Source: Salipiger bermudensis | GTDB taxonomy: Bacteria > Pseudomonadota > Alphaproteobacteria > Rhodobacterales > Rhodobacteraceae | NCBI RefSeq assembly: GCF_020171625.1 | Contig: NZ_JAIUZY010000013.1 | Span: 62,001-126,000 of the forward strand | DNA: 64,000 nucleotides | Direction: 5' to 3' | Part shown: positions 9,422 to 18,631 of the stretch, in pieces | How positions within the stretch are numbered: the stretch's first letter is position 1 | Layout of the letters: each line of letters opens with the position of its first letter | Notes under the pieces: generated by a model | Told to the model about the DNA's origin: nothing | Seen by the model: the letters and a program-made list of their open reading frames with translations, nothing else | The model's database searches: none | Translations under genes and position numbers: made by a program

Positions 9422-9883
9422 TCATTCCTTGACGTGGAGTTCCAGGCGTTGCTCGAAGAGGGTGCCGTCATGGGCCTCTGCGGTCAGCCAGATGTTCCAG
9501 TAGCCCGGGGCCAGCGCGTCCTCGGCCACGTAGGCTTGGCCGTCGAAGCGGAACTCGGGCGTGCGGTCGTCGCGCTCGGTGGTGGTGCGGCCGATCTTGG
9601 CCGAAAGGCTGGCCGGGCGCACCGGGTAGCCCTTGGCGTCGGTGATGGCGAGGGCAAGGCGACCGTCCTCGTGGCTGGTCTCGACGGTCCAGCCAAGAGC
9701 CTCCTGCGCGGAGCGGCGGTCGTCGAAGGTCTGGCTGGCGACGTAGGAGTTCTTGACCTGCAGGCCGGGGAAGGTGTTCACCGCGTTGAAGGCCAGCGCC
9801 AGATTGACCGCGATGATCACACCGAAGGCGCCGACGAAGATGGCCAGAACGTGCCAGCCGGTGAGTTTGAAATCCTTGGTCAT
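9422..9883 (-). CDS. ccoH: cbb3 oxidase assembly protein CcoH (FixH)
   Basis: A 153-residue membrane protein that associates with cbb3 oxidase during assembly. One N-terminal transmembrane helix (about residues 9-32, LAIFVGAFGVIIAVNLALA) is followed by the periplasmic FixH domain, with the conserved NSYVASQTFDD segment and the GYWNIWLTAEA region near the end. The start ATG overlaps the ccoG stop by 4 nt (ATGA), implying translational coupling. Confidence 0.95.
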   Translation of the reverse strand: MTKDFKLTGWHVLAIFVGAFGVIIAVNLALAFNAVNTFPGLQVKNSYVASQTFDDRRSAQEALGWTVETSHEDGRLALAITDAKGYPVRPASLSAKIGRTTTERDDRTPEFRFDGQAYVAEDALAPGYWNIWLTAEAHDGTLFEQRLELHVKE

Positions 9884-11316
9884 CAGTTGTCCCGTCCGTT
9901 GAACACGGTGTCCTTGGTGGCGCTGTGGCCGGTGGTGGTGTCCTCGAGGCGCAGCTCGAAGCCGGTGAGCCCGCCCTGGGCCGCCGGGCTGCCGCTCGGC
10001 GCGGTCACGTAGACGCGCTGCAGGTAGGTTTCGTTGGCGGGCACGTCGACGATGAGATCGTCCTCGCCCTCGAGCGCGATGGCAAGCCCATCATTGTCGG
10101 CGATCGAGAGGGCGTAGGGGCGGTCCTCGCCATGCTTGTTGCGCAGGCGCACGTCATAGGTGTTGCGGATCGAGCCGTCCGAAAGCACCACGAAGGTCGG
10201 GTTGCGCACCGGCGCGACGGTCATCTCGACATCGGGGCGCAGCACCAGCGCCACCAGCAGGCCAACCCCGACCAGCGACCAGAGCGCGGTGTAGAGGATG
10301 ACGCGCGGGCGGAAGACGTGCTTCCACACCGGGCGCGGCGGCTCGCCGGCGCGCTCGCGGGTCTCGTCGGACAGCGCGAGATAGTCGATCAGGCCGCGCG
10401 GCTTATCGATCTTTTCCATCACGTCGTCGCAGGCATCGATGCACAAAGCGCAGGTGATGCAGGCCATCTGCTGACCGTCCCGGATATCGATCCCCACCGG
10501 GCAGACGTTGACGCAGGCGCGGCAGTCGATGCAGTCGCCGAGGTTCTCGGCGCCGGCGCCCTTGCGGTGCTTGCCGCGCGGCTCGCCGCGCCAGTCGCGG
10601 TAGCCGACCGTCAGCGTATCCTCGTCCATCATCGCGGCCTGGATCCGCGGCCACGGGCAGGCATAGATGCAGATCTGCTCGCGGGCGAAGCCACCGAAGG
10701 CGAAGGTGGTGGCGGTGAGCACCAGCATGGTGGTGTAGGCGACCGGGTGGGCATTGCCGGTGACGAGGTCGACCATCAGCGTCGGCGCGTCGGTGAAGTA
10801 GAAGATCCACGCCCCGCCGGTGGCCAGCGCGATCAAGAGCCACGCCGCCCACTTGGTGAGCCGCAGGCGCAGCTTGCGGGCATCCATCTTCTTTTGCCGG
10901 TGCAGGCGCAGGCGGGCGTTGCGGTCGCCCTCGATCCAGCGCTCGACGAGGATGAAGAGATCGGTCCAGACGGTCTGCGGGCAGGCATAGCCGCACCAGA
11001 CCCGCCCGAGCGCCGAGGTGAACAGGAAGAGCCCGAGTCCGGCCATCACCAGAAGCCCGGCGACGAAGTAGAACTCGTGCGGCCAGATCTCGATGAAGAA
11101 GAAAAAGAACCGACGGTTGGCGATATCGAGAAGCACCGCCTGATCCGGCAGTTCCGGGCCCCGGTCCCAGCGGATCCACGGCGTGATGTAGTAGATGGCC
11201 AGCATCAGCCCCATCAGCCACCATTTGAGATTGCGGAACTTGCCGCTCACGCGGCGCGGAAAGATCGGCTCGCGCGCCTCGTAGAGGGAGGGGGCAGGTT
11301 GATGGGTCTCAGCCAC
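9883..11316 (-). CDS. ccoG: cbb3 oxidase accessory protein CcoG (RdxA/FixG), polyferredoxin
   Basis: Membrane-bound 4Fe-4S protein implicated in copper reduction and maturation of cbb3 oxidase. The 477 residues include several membrane spans, a WCGYACPQTVW motif, CIYACPWPR, two ferredoxin-like clusters (CIDCRACVNVCPVGID and CITCALCIDACD) and a C-terminal immunoglobulin-like domain. The GTG at 11316 is preferred because the family N-terminus begins shortly before SLYEAREPIFPRRV and GGAGCGA precedes it. The longer frame extending to 12228 is antisense to the LysR gene and was discarded. An FNR box lies 67 bp upstream. Confidence 0.95.
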   Translation of the reverse strand: MAETHQPAPSLYEAREPIFPRRVSGKFRNLKWWLMGLMLAIYYITPWIRWDRGPELPDQAVLLDIANRRFFFFFIEIWPHEFYFVAGLLVMAGLGLFLFTSALGRVWCGYACPQTVWTDLFILVERWIEGDRNARLRLHRQKKMDARKLRLRLTKWAAWLLIALATGGAWIFYFTDAPTLMVDLVTGNAHPVAYTTMLVLTATTFAFGGFAREQICIYACPWPRIQAAMMDEDTLTVGYRDWRGEPRGKHRKGAGAENLGDCIDCRACVNVCPVGIDIRDGQQMACITCALCIDACDDVMEKIDKPRGLIDYLALSDETRERAGEPPRPVWKHVFRPRVILYTALWSLVGVGLLVALVLRPDVEMTVAPVRNPTFVVLSDGSIRNTYDVRLRNKHGEDRPYALSIADNDGLAIALEGEDDLIVDVPANETYLQRVYVTAPSGSPAAQGGLTGFELRLEDTTTGHSATKDTVFNGRDN

Positions 11317-11382
11317 GGGGATTCGCTCCGGTGTCGGTTTGCCTGTTGCGGGCCCTTGTCGCGCCGATGGCGCGCGCAGACA

Positions 11383-11396
11383 TTGATGTGCATCAA
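11383..11396. promoter_or_regulatory. FNR/FnrL binding site (anaerobox) upstream of ccoG
   Basis: TTGATGTGCATCAA is a perfect match to the TTGAT-N4-ATCAA consensus. It lies 67 bp before the ccoG GTG, suiting activation of ccoGHIS independently of the promoter for ccoNOQP. FnrL is encoded at 17828-18574. Confidence 0.85.
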
Positions 11397-11411
11397 TATC
11401 TACATCCCTCG

Positions 11412-12287
11412 CTAAGCTTTGGCCGCCTCTCGTCGCAGCCACGATACGAAGTGTCGCAGGGACGGGCGGGCCACCCCGGGGCGGGTCACGAGATAGTAGC
11501 CCTTCTTGCGGGTATCCTCGAACAGCAGGCGCAGCCGCCCGGCCCGGATGTCTGGTTCGACGAAGAGCCGGGCCGTGATCGCCACGCCCTGTCCCTGCCG
11601 CGCCGCTTCGATCATCATGTTGCCGGGCAGGCCGGTCATGCCGCGGCTGCGGTCCTGCGCGACGCCGTGCTCGGCAAACCAGTCGGTGGCCTCGTTGGTG
11701 CCAAGCTCCTGCAGCCACAGAAAGGGGCGCAGGTCTGCGGGGGACGCGATCTCGCGCGCTCCGACCAGATCGGTGGCGGCCACCACCACGATGGGCGAGC
11801 GCACCAGCAGCGTGCTCTCGAGACCGGGCCAGTCGCCATTGCCATAGCGGATCGCAACGTCGAGCCCGCCGGGCGCGAGCGTGCGCAGCGCGGCGGAGGG
11901 GTCGATGGTCAGGCTGATCTCGGGGTGGCGGGCGCGGAACAGCGGCAGGCGCGGCATCAGCCAGACCGAGGCAAAGCCCGGCGTGGCCGAGATCTCGAGC
12001 GGCCGGCCGGCATCGCGCCCGGTCAGTTCCTGGGTCGTTTGCAGCATGGTACCGAAGCCCTCGAGCAGCGCCGCGGCCAGACGCTCGCCCTCGGCGCTGA
12101 GCCGCATCCGGCGGCCGTGCCGGTCGAGCAGGGCGACGCCCATGTGGCGCTCGAGGTTGCGGATCTGCTGGCTGATCGCCGCATGGCTGACGTTGAGCGC
12201 GCGCCCCGCCTCGGCCACCGAGCCGCAATCGGCATAGGCGGCGAAGGCGCGCAGCGCCGAGAGGGGCGGAAGCGCGGACCAGTCCAT
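11412..12287 (-). CDS. LysR family transcriptional regulator (GcvA-like)
   Basis: A 291-residue LysR-type regulator. The N-terminal winged HTH occupies residues 1-68 (LSALRAFAAYADCGSVAEAG, then HAAISQQIRNLE). The effector domain has the GcvA-type ISATPGFASVWLMPRL start near residue 98 and a GLDVAIRYGNGDWPG segment. It sits on the same strand between ccoP and ccoG, separating the structural and assembly halves of the cco locus. GcvA-like regulators usually act on a nearby gene; no metabolic target is evident here. Confidence 0.92.
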   Translation of the reverse strand: MDWSALPPLSALRAFAAYADCGSVAEAGRALNVSHAAISQQIRNLERHMGVALLDRHGRRMRLSAEGERLAAALLEGFGTMLQTTQELTGRDAGRPLEISATPGFASVWLMPRLPLFRARHPEISLTIDPSAALRTLAPGGLDVAIRYGNGDWPGLESTLLVRSPIVVVAATDLVGAREIASPADLRPFLWLQELGTNEATDWFAEHGVAQDRSRGMTGLPGNMMIEAARQGQGVAITARLFVEPDIRAGRLRLLFEDTRKKGYYLVTRPGVARPSLRHFVSWLRREAAKA

Positions 12288-12386
12288 GTCAGTTGAACTT
12301 ACATAGAGACATTCTTCCTGACTCGCCCGAAACGCGGCGATCCGTCAAGTATATGCGTAGGAATACGCCAGAACAGGAGACGAGAT

Positions 12387-12524
12387 ATGCTCGGGATATA
12401 CGCGAAATCTTTCATGACAGCCAGCCGGTTGGACCTCGACAGGCGCCGCTGGAGCGCCGGCGCGCGCACCGAGGGCGAGAGCCTGCGCGGCACCGTGGGC
12501 CGCCCGGAGGCGCGCCACAGGTGA
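12387..12524 (+). CDS. possible small protein upstream of the LysR gene
   Basis: A 45-codon reading frame starting MLGIYAKSFMTASRLDLDRR with AGGAGA 6 nt before the ATG, the best Shine-Dalgarno in this stretch. It is divergent from the LysR gene. The composition (Arg, Ser, Gly rich) matches no family I know. The rest of the 442-bp stretch 12288-12729 contains no other supported gene, only the ccoP terminator. Low confidence that it is translated. Confidence 0.3.
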   Translation: MLGIYAKSFMTASRLDLDRRRWSAGARTEGESLRGTVGRPEARHR

Positions 12525-12635
12525 CGCAAGGCGATGCCCCCTCGCGGGATGACAGCGGGACCTGCTCGTGATCGGATCGAAGGGGGAGGGCTGACCGGCA
12601 GGGGCACACCGGACGAGGGCCATCGTTCGCGCATG

Positions 12636-12688
12636 AAAAAGCGCCGGGGCCCCTGGAAACGCGCGAACAGGCTGGGGCTCCGGCGCTG
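12636..12688 (-). terminator. rho-independent terminator after ccoNOQP
   Basis: On the minus strand a 13-bp stem (GCGCCGGAGCCCC with GGGGCCCCGGCGC, one mismatch) with a 20-nt loop is followed directly by TTTTT. It lies 40 nt past the ccoP stop. A second small hairpin (CGGGCC / GGCCCG) sits between it and ccoP. This separates ccoNOQP transcription from the LysR gene and ccoGHIS. Confidence 0.85.
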
Positions 12689-12729
12689 GCCTCCGGGCCT
12701 TGCGGCCCGAAGGTGTTCTTTTCAGGGGC

Positions 12730-13617
12730 TTACTCTTCCGGGGCTTCGCCGCCGCCGAGCCCGTGCACATAGGTTGCCACGGCCCGGATCTCGGCTTCGC
12801 TGAGGTCGGCCCCGCCCATCGGCGGCATGACGCCAAAGCGGGCGTTGTAGACCGTCTCGTGCAGGGTGTCGTAATCGCCACCGTAGAGCCAGATCGCGTC
12901 GGTCAGGTTCGGCGCGCCCTGCCAGCGGTCGCCGGTGCCGTCTTCGCCGTGGCAGGAGGAGCAGTTGATGTCGAAGACCTCGGCCCCGGCCTCGACCAGG
13001 TCCGGTGCCGGCGGGGTCTGGCCCGACAGCGTCATGACGAAGTTCACCACCTGGTCGATCTCCTCGCCGCTCAGCAGATCGTCGCGTCCGAAGGACGGCA
13101 TCTGGCTGAAGCGGGCATCGGGATCGTCCTCGTTCCGGATGCCGTGGGAGACGGTGTAGTGAATGTCCTCCATGGTGCCGCCCCAGAGCCAGCTGTCATC
13201 CAGCAGGTTGGGGTAGCCGCGGGCACCGGCGGCGCCGGAGCCGTGGCACTGCGCGCACCAGGTGCGGAACACCGCGGCGCCCGCGTTCTGCGCGTAGGTG
13301 TTGAGCTCGGGGTCGTCCGCGATCTCGGTCAGCTCGACCGAGGCCAGCTGTTCGTTGATCGGGCCGAGCTCGGCCTCGTGGTCCTGAAGCGCCTGTTCGA
13401 CATTGCCGCGGGTCGACCAGCCAAGCAGGCCGGCGGTGGCGCTGCGCACGCCCGGCCATGCCGGGTAGGCGATGGTGTAGCCGATGCCCCAGACGATGGT
13501 GGCGTAGAAGACCATCAGCCACCACTTCGGCAGCGGCTTGTTGTACTCCTCGATGCCGTCCCAAGAATGGCCGGTCGTCTCGTAGTCTTGGTCGTCTTTC
13601 TTCTTATGGTCACTCAT
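12730..13617 (-). CDS. ccoP: cbb3-type cytochrome c oxidase subunit III, diheme CcoP
   Basis: Diheme c subunit that feeds electrons to the cbb3 oxidase. The 295 residues contain an N-terminal domain with one transmembrane helix (about residues 31-52), then two cytochrome c domains with heme motifs CAQCH at 121-125 and CSSCH at 219-223. Axial Met candidates lie in SQMPSFG and VMPPMGG. The N-terminal [17 protein letters not shown] segment is characteristic. Last gene of ccoNOQP, 11 nt after ccoQ. Confidence 0.97.
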   Translation of the reverse strand: MSDHKKKDDQDYETTGHSWDGIEEYNKPLPKWWLMVFYATIVWGIGYTIAYPAWPGVRSATAGLLGWSTRGNVEQALQDHEAELGPINEQLASVELTEIADDPELNTYAQNAGAAVFRTWCAQCHGSGAAGARGYPNLLDDSWLWGGTMEDIHYTVSHGIRNEDDPDARFSQMPSFGRDDLLSGEEIDQVVNFVMTLSGQTPPAPDLVEAGAEVFDINCSSCHGEDGTGDRWQGAPNLTDAIWLYGGDYDTLHETVYNARFGVMPPMGGADLSEAEIRAVATYVHGLGGGEAPEE

Positions 13618-13628
13618 GTCCCGTCTCC

Positions 13629-13829
13629 TCAGTCCCGCGCGGGGTCGGCCGCATCGGGCGCGATCGGTTTGTCTTCGTTGCGGAAGGGGATGCCGGCGAC
13701 GTCCTCATGGGTCTTGCGGCTGCCCGGGCGCAGCGCCCAGACGATCACCCCAAGGAAGAAGACGAACATCGCCAGCAGGCCCCAGCTGTCCGCAAAGTGA
13801 CGCAGCGTGTTGTAAAGCTCTGGATCCAT
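13629..13829 (-). CDS. ccoQ: cbb3-type oxidase small subunit CcoQ
   Basis: A 66-residue single-pass membrane protein that stabilises the cbb3 complex. It starts [18 protein letters not shown], with the helix at about residues 16-36 ([19 protein letters not shown]), and ends in a polar tail. The ATG at 13829 follows GAGGT at good spacing; a GTG one codon earlier (13832) is possible. It lies between ccoO and ccoP in the standard order. Confidence 0.93.
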   Translation of the reverse strand: MDPELYNTLRHFADSWGLLAMFVFFLGVIVWALRPGSRKTHEDVAGIPFRNEDKPIAPDAADPARD

Positions 13830-13838
13830 CACGCGACC

Positions 13839-14636
13839 TCAGCGGCTTGCATCGGGCTCGAAGGTCGAGAAATCGACCAGCGTGCCAAGCATTTGAAGGT
13901 AGGCGATCAGGGCGTCGAGCTCCGAGATGCCGGGCTGGCCGTCGAAGTTGCGCACGTTGACGTCCTCGCCGTAGCGCTCGAGCAGGCCGTCATAATCGCT
14001 GTCCGGGTCCGCCTGGGACCGGAAGTCCCGGGAGCCGTTCTCGATCATCTCGTCGGTGTAGGGCACGCCCACGAAGCGATGCGTCGACATCAGGTCCTGG
14101 ATGTGCTCGCCCTCGATCAGCTTGGCCTCGAGGAAGCCGTAAGTCGGCATGACCGACTCCGGCACCACCGATTGCGGGTTGCGCAGGTGGTCGACGTGCC
14201 ACTCGTCCGAGTAGCGGCCACCGACGCGGGCGAGGTCGGGCCCCGTCCGCTTCGAGCCCCACTGGAACGGGTGGTCGTATTGCGACTCTGCCGCCAGCGA
14301 GTAGTGGCCGTAGCGTTCGACCTCGTCGCGCATCGGGCGGATCATCTGGCTGTGGCAGACGTAGCAGCCCTCACGGAGGTAGATGTCGCGCCCGGCGAGC
14401 TCGAGCGGGGTGTAGGGCCGCATCCCCTCGACTTCCTCGATGGTGTTCTCGAGGTAGAAGAGCGGCACGATCTGCACCAGGCCCCCGATGGTCACCACCA
14501 GAAAGGCGAAGATGGCCAGCAGGGTGACGTTCTTCTCGAGAACGCCATGCTTGTCGAGGATGGACCACCGTTTGGGGCGGGCACCCACACCCGTGGCGGA
14601 GGCCGGCATCGGGGGCTTCTTGTCGTTGGTTGCCAT
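13839..14636 (-). CDS. ccoO: cbb3-type cytochrome c oxidase subunit II, monoheme CcoO
   Basis: Monoheme c-type subunit, 265 residues. An N-terminal membrane anchor lies at about residues 36-60 ([20 protein letters not shown]). The heme motif CYVCH at 91-95 sits in the conserved [20 protein letters not shown] context. The axial Met candidate is in [12 protein letters not shown]. The start at 14636 is 14 nt after the ccoN stop; upstream in-frame codons would run into ccoN. Confidence 0.97.
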   Translation of the reverse strand: MATNDKKPPMPASATGVGARPKRWSILDKHGVLEKNVTLLAIFAFLVVTIGGLVQIVPLFYLENTIEEVEGMRPYTPLELAGRDIYLREGCYVCHSQMIRPMRDEVERYGHYSLAAESQYDHPFQWGSKRTGPDLARVGGRYSDEWHVDHLRNPQSVVPESVMPTYGFLEAKLIEGEHIQDLMSTHRFVGVPYTDEMIENGSRDFRSQADPDSDYDGLLERYGEDVNVRNFDGQPGISELDALIAYLQMLGTLVDFSTFEPDASR

Positions 14637-14650
14637 TGTCTCGGCCCTCC

Positions 14651-16264
14651 TTATTCGGCCGGGTGCGCGTGAGCGGCCGCGGCGCTGGCCTCGACGGCCG
14701 GTGCCCGCTTCACGGTCATCCACAGGTTGTAGCACATGATGATCGCGCCGGTGATGTAGAGGCCACCGCCGAGAGCGCGGACCACGTACATCGGGAACTT
14801 GGCGGACACCGTGTCGGCGAAGGAGTTCACCAGGAAGCCGTTGGCATCCACTTCACGCCACATCAGGCCTTCCATGATGCCGGTCACCCACATCGAGGCG
14901 GCGTAGAGCACGATGCCGATGGTGGCGAGCCAGAAGTGCCAGGAGACGAGGCTCAGCGAATACAGCCGCTCGCGGTTCCAGAGCTTGGGCGTCAGGAAGT
15001 AGAGCGCGCCGAAGGTGATCATGCCGTTCCAGCCAAGCGCGCCGGAGTGCACGTGACCGATGGTCCAGTCGGTGTAGTGCGACAGAGAGTTCACTGCGCG
15101 GATCGACATCATCGGACCTTCGAAGGTGGACATGCCGTAGAAGCCGACCGAGATCACCAGCATCCGCATGATGGGGTCGGTGCGCAGCTTGTCCCAGGCG
15201 CCCGACAGGGTCATCAGGCCGTTGATCATGCCACCCCAGGACGGCATCCAGAGCACGATCGAGAACACCATGCCGAGGGTCGAGGCCCAGTCGGGCAGGG
15301 CGGTGTAGTGCAGGTGGTGCGGACCGGCCCAGATGTAGATGAAGATCAGCGCCCAGAAGTGCACGATCGAGAGCTTGTAGGAGAACACCGGACGCTCGGC
15401 CTGCTTGGGCACGAAGTAATACATCATGCCGAGGAAGCCCGCGGTCAGGAAGAAGCCCACGGCGTTGTGGCCGTACCACCATTGCGTCATCGCGTCCTGC
15501 ACGCCCGAGAACACCTGCACCGACTTGGAGCCCCAGATCGACACCGGGATCGACAGGTTGTTGACCACGTGCAGAAGGGCGACGGTGATGATGAAGCTCA
15601 GGTAGAACCAGTTTGCCACGTAGATGTGCGGCTCCTTGCGCTTCACGATGGTGCCGACGAAGACCGCGAGATAGGCCACCCAGACGATGGTCAGCCAGAT
15701 GTCGACGTACCACTCGGGCTCGGCGTATTCCTTCGACTGTGTGCCACCAAGCAGGTACCCGGTCGCGGCAAGGATGATGAACAGGTTGTAGCCCCAGAAC
15801 ACGAACCACGCGAGATTGCCGCCCCAGAGACGGGCCGCCGAGGTGCGCTGCACGACGTAGAAGGACGTTGCAATCAGCGCGTTGCCGCCGAAGGCGAAGA
15901 TCACCGCCGAGGTGTGCAGCGGGCGCAGGCGGCCGAAGTTCATGTAGCCCTGCGCCCAGTCGAAATTGAGCACCGGAAAGGCGAGCTGCGCGGCGATGAA
16001 CGTGCCGACGGCAAAGCCCACCACGCCCCAGAAGGCTGTGGCGACGACGCCGTAGCGCACCACGCCGTCGAGATAGGAGGTTTCCAGCACCTTGGCAGGT
16101 ACGGGTTCATCGGTTTGGCGGAGGGTCCACAGGAAAAGCCCGGCTGTCACCAGGAAGATGATGATTGCGTGGACCATGTAAGACACATCCCGCGCGTAAT
16201 TGGCCGCGATCAGCGAGAAGATCGCCACCACGCCAAGCAGGATGAGCTTGAGGTAATTGGTCAT
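14651..16264 (-). CDS. ccoN: cbb3-type cytochrome c oxidase subunit I CcoN
   Basis: Catalytic heme-copper subunit reducing O2 to water with high affinity. 537 residues, about 12 transmembrane helices. CuB/heme ligands are visible in [13 protein letters not shown] and the [15 protein letters not shown] segment, and a late helix shows [12 protein letters not shown]. First gene of ccoNOQP. Upstream, an FNR box at 16358 is shared with the divergent uspA, consistent with induction at low oxygen. Confidence 0.98.
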   Translation of the reverse strand: MTNYLKLILLGVVAIFSLIAANYARDVSYMVHAIIIFLVTAGLFLWTLRQTDEPVPAKVLETSYLDGVVRYGVVATAFWGVVGFAVGTFIAAQLAFPVLNFDWAQGYMNFGRLRPLHTSAVIFAFGGNALIATSFYVVQRTSAARLWGGNLAWFVFWGYNLFIILAATGYLLGGTQSKEYAEPEWYVDIWLTIVWVAYLAVFVGTIVKRKEPHIYVANWFYLSFIITVALLHVVNNLSIPVSIWGSKSVQVFSGVQDAMTQWWYGHNAVGFFLTAGFLGMMYYFVPKQAERPVFSYKLSIVHFWALIFIYIWAGPHHLHYTALPDWASTLGMVFSIVLWMPSWGGMINGLMTLSGAWDKLRTDPIMRMLVISVGFYGMSTFEGPMMSIRAVNSLSHYTDWTIGHVHSGALGWNGMITFGALYFLTPKLWNRERLYSLSLVSWHFWLATIGIVLYAASMWVTGIMEGLMWREVDANGFLVNSFADTVSAKFPMYVVRALGGGLYITGAIIMCYNLWMTVKRAPAVEASAAAAHAHPAE

Positions 16265-16357
16265 TGTTCGTCCCTTCGTCTCTCTCCCGCACGATTCGTT
16301 GCCGCGGCGGGCGGTTTTAGACTGACCGGTTAATGAGGGTTCCCTGGCCGGATCACT

Positions 16358-16371
16358 TTGATCTGCATCAA
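16358..16371. promoter_or_regulatory. FNR/FnrL binding site between ccoN and uspA
   Basis: TTGATCTGCATCAA is a perfect match to TTGAT-N4-ATCAA, 94 bp before ccoN and 99 bp before uspA. One site may serve both divergent promoters. In Rhodobacter relatives ccoNOQP is an FnrL target. Confidence 0.85.
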
Positions 16372-16392
16372 GGCTTTCCCACCAAAGCCTTG
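16369..16392. repeat. 9-bp perfect inverted repeat overlapping the FNR box
   Basis: CAAGGCTTT and AAAGCCTTG separated by CCCACC. The left arm shares its first three bases with the right half of the FNR box. It could be a second regulator's operator or an early hairpin in a uspA leader; neither is shown by the sequence. Confidence 0.55.
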
Positions 16393-16469
16393 CGCATTGT
16401 CAAAGTGCGGGCCTCTCGTGCCGTCGTAGAGTTCGGAAGAGGCCGCAGAACATCCGAGGAGACCAGCAG

Positions 16470-17309
16470 ATGGGCTACAAGACAATTCTCACCGTGGTCA
16501 GCGACGAGGCACTGGCCCAGTCGACCGTGGACCATGCCGCCGCACTCGCGGCCGGCTGGGATGCACATCTCGATGCGGTGTGCTTCGGCGTCGACCGGAC
16601 CCAGACCGGCTACTACTACGCCGGTGCCAACGCCATGATCCTGCAGGAAACGATCAACCGCGCCACCGCGGATGCCGAGGCGCTCGCCAAGACCGTCCGC
16701 GCCGCGCTGGGCCGGACCGACGCACGCTGGGCGGTCGAGGAGGGTGTCGCGCAGCTGGCCGATATCGGTCGCCACGTGGCCGGGCGAGCGCGGTTCGCCG
16801 ATCTTGTCGTGCTTCCCAAGCCCTATGGCAAGGAGCGCGGTGTCGAGCTTGAGCCGGTCGCCGAAGGGGCGCTCTTCGAAGGCCAGTCCCCGGTGCTAAT
16901 CGTGCCCGACACGGTCACTCCGACCGCGGCGCCGTCGCGGATCGTGGTCGGCTGGAACGAAAGCAACGAGGCGCTTCGCGCGGTGCGCGCGGCACTGCCG
17001 CTGCTGAAGAGCGCCGACAACGTGCACGTGGTGGTCATCGATCCGCCGCAGCACGGGCCGAACCGCTCCGATCCGGGCGGGGCGCTCTCGCAGTTCCTCG
17101 CGCGGCACGGCGTCAAGACCGAGATCGACGTGCTGTCGAAGACCATGCCGCGGGTGTCGGACGTGCTGTGCCGCCACGTGCAGGATATCGATGCCGACAT
17201 GATCGTGATGGGGGCCTATGGCCACTCGCGGTTCCGCGAGGCGATCTTGGGCGGGGCCACCCGCAACATGCTCGAAAACGCGGTGGTGCCGGTCTTCCTC
17301 GCCCACTGA
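16470..17309 (+). CDS. uspA: tandem-domain universal stress protein UspA
   Basis: A 279-residue protein with two Usp domains. The first (about residues 1-145) lacks a clear ATP-binding signature. The second starts at PSRIVVGWNESNEALRA and ends with the GAYGHSRFREAILGG nucleotide-binding motif (G-x2-G-x9-G-S/T type). Position divergent from ccoN across an FNR box suggests induction under oxygen limitation. GAGGAGA precedes the ATG. Confidence 0.93.
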   Translation: MGYKTILTVVSDEALAQSTVDHAAALAAGWDAHLDAVCFGVDRTQTGYYYAGANAMILQETINRATADAEALAKTVRAALGRTDARWAVEEGVAQLADIGRHVAGRARFADLVVLPKPYGKERGVELEPVAEGALFEGQSPVLIVPDTVTPTAAPSRIVVGWNESNEALRAVRAALPLLKSADNVHVVVIDPPQHGPNRSDPGGALSQFLARHGVKTEIDVLSKTMPRVSDVLCRHVQDIDADMIVMGAYGHSRFREAILGGATRNMLENAVVPVFLAH

Positions 17310-17337
17310 ACGGGACAGAACGGGGCGTGGAGACCGG

Positions 17338-17367
17338 GGCGGCGCATCCTGCGCCGCCTTTCCCGTT
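17338..17367 (+). terminator. rho-independent terminator after uspA
   Basis: Perfect 8-bp stem GGCGGCGC / GCGCCGCC with ATCCT loop, followed by TTTCCCGTTTT, 29 nt after the uspA stop. Confidence 0.8.
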
Positions 17368-17468
17368 TTGGGTGCGGCGTGAACCCGCTGACGCGCCTTG
17401 CGGTTGTGCTTGGGGGAATGGCGGGGGCGGGCTAGGATGCCATCCAGTGCAACAAGGAGGCATCACCC

Positions 17469-17819
17469 ATGTCCTATGTCACCGGCTTCGTGGCGGCGGT
17501 TCCGATCAAGAACCGCGAGGCGTATCGCGCCAGCGCTGAAAACAGCTGGGCGCTGTTCATAGAGTACGGCGCCACCGGCATCCGTGAGTGCTGGGAGGCC
17601 GATGTGCCAGAAGGCGAGGTCACTTCTTTCCCGATGGCGGTCAAGCGCGAAGACGGCGAAGCGGTCGTGTTCTCGTGGATCCTGTGGCCCGACAAGGCCA
17701 CCTGTGACGCCTGCTGGGCGTCGATGGAAACCGATCCGCGGTGGGGCGAGATGATCGAGATGCCGTTCGACGGCAAACGCATGATCTATGGCGGCTTCGA
17801 GACCCTGTTCGAAGCCTGA
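17469..17819 (+). CDS. DUF1428 domain-containing protein
   Basis: A 116-residue protein of the DUF1428 family (YbaA-like, dimeric alpha/beta-barrel fold), function unknown. It begins SYVTGFVAAVPIKNREAYR and has the family end motif PFDGKRMIYGGFETL. The ATG follows CAAGGAGG at ideal spacing. It converges on fnrL with only 8 nt between the stop codons. Confidence 0.9.
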   Translation: MSYVTGFVAAVPIKNREAYRASAENSWALFIEYGATGIRECWEADVPEGEVTSFPMAVKREDGEAVVFSWILWPDKATCDACWASMETDPRWGEMIEMPFDGKRMIYGGFETLFEA

Positions 17820-17827
17820 GACGCGGC

Positions 17828-18574
17828 TCAGGCGAACACGCCGCCATCGGCGTCATCGCCGGCCTCTTCCAGCAGGCGGGACATGTCGGGCACGGTGACG
17901 TGGCGCTTGCCCTCGAGCTCGATGACCCCGTCCTTGCGCAGCGCCGAGATCTGCCGGCTCACGGTTTCCAGCGTCAGGCCGAGATAGTCGGCCATCGCCT
18001 CGCGGGTGAGCGGCAGGTCGAAGACGATGTTGCCATGCGTCGTGGTCATGTTGATCGAAGCATCGCGGCGCGCGATGATCGACAGCAGTGAGGCGATCTT
18101 CTCGCGCGCGGTCTTGCGCCCCAGAACCAGCATCCATTCGCGCGCGGCGTCGAGCTCGTCGAGGGTCATCTCGAGCAACCTCTGGGCGATATGCGGGGTC
18201 TCGCTCATGAGCTTCTCGAAGGGCGACTTGCGGAAGCAGCACATCACCAGATCGGTGGTCGCGACCACGTCATAGGCGGCATTCGCGCGGCCGGGCCGAC
18301 CGACGAAATCGCTGGGCAGCAGAAGGCCCACCATCTGGGTGCGCCCGTCTTCCATGGTCTGGGTCAGGGTCGCGATCCCCGACACCACGGAGCCGACGAA
18401 ATCCATCCGGTCGCCCGACCAGATCACCGTCTGGCCGGCCTCAAACTTGCGGTAATACTTGATTTCTTCCAGGCGCTCGAGCTCATCCGTTTCGCAGCGT
18501 GCACAGACGGCTCTGTGACGGATCGGGCACTCGGCGCATTCTTGCGACACGGAGAGGCTGCGTTCGTTAAGCAT
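17828..18574 (-). CDS. fnrL: oxygen-sensing transcriptional regulator FnrL
   Basis: Crp/Fnr-family 4Fe-4S regulator controlling microaerobic and anaerobic genes. 248 residues. N-terminal cysteines C13, C16, C24 and C27 lie in ECAECPIRHRAVCARC, and a further conserved Cys in VMCCFRKSPF. The cyclic-nucleotide-like beta barrel follows, then a C-terminal HTH with LGLTLETVSRQISALRKDG. The start at 18574 fits the short FnrL N-terminus; longer in-frame starts would cross the promoter and FNR-box region. Neighbours hemN, uspA and cco are classical FnrL targets, and the 18632 box suggests control of hemN and perhaps of fnrL itself. Confidence 0.96.
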   Translation of the reverse strand: MLNERSLSVSQECAECPIRHRAVCARCETDELERLEEIKYYRKFEAGQTVIWSGDRMDFVGSVVSGIATLTQTMEDGRTQMVGLLLPSDFVGRPGRANAAYDVVATTDLVMCCFRKSPFEKLMSETPHIAQRLLEMTLDELDAAREWMLVLGRKTAREKIASLLSIIARRDASINMTTTHGNIVFDLPLTREAMADYLGLTLETVSRQISALRKDGVIELEGKRHVTVPDMSRLLEEAGDDADGGVFA

Positions 18575-18631
18575 AATTCTTGAACAATCCTGTCTTCTGG
18601 CCTGAGGGAATGTTGAAACGGATGCGCGGTG

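Noticed and set aside
11317-12228. Possible N-terminal fusion domain on CcoG
   Set aside because: The extension is in the wrong frame over the LysR gene, has no homology pattern, and a GTG with a ribosome site gives the normal CcoG start at 11316.
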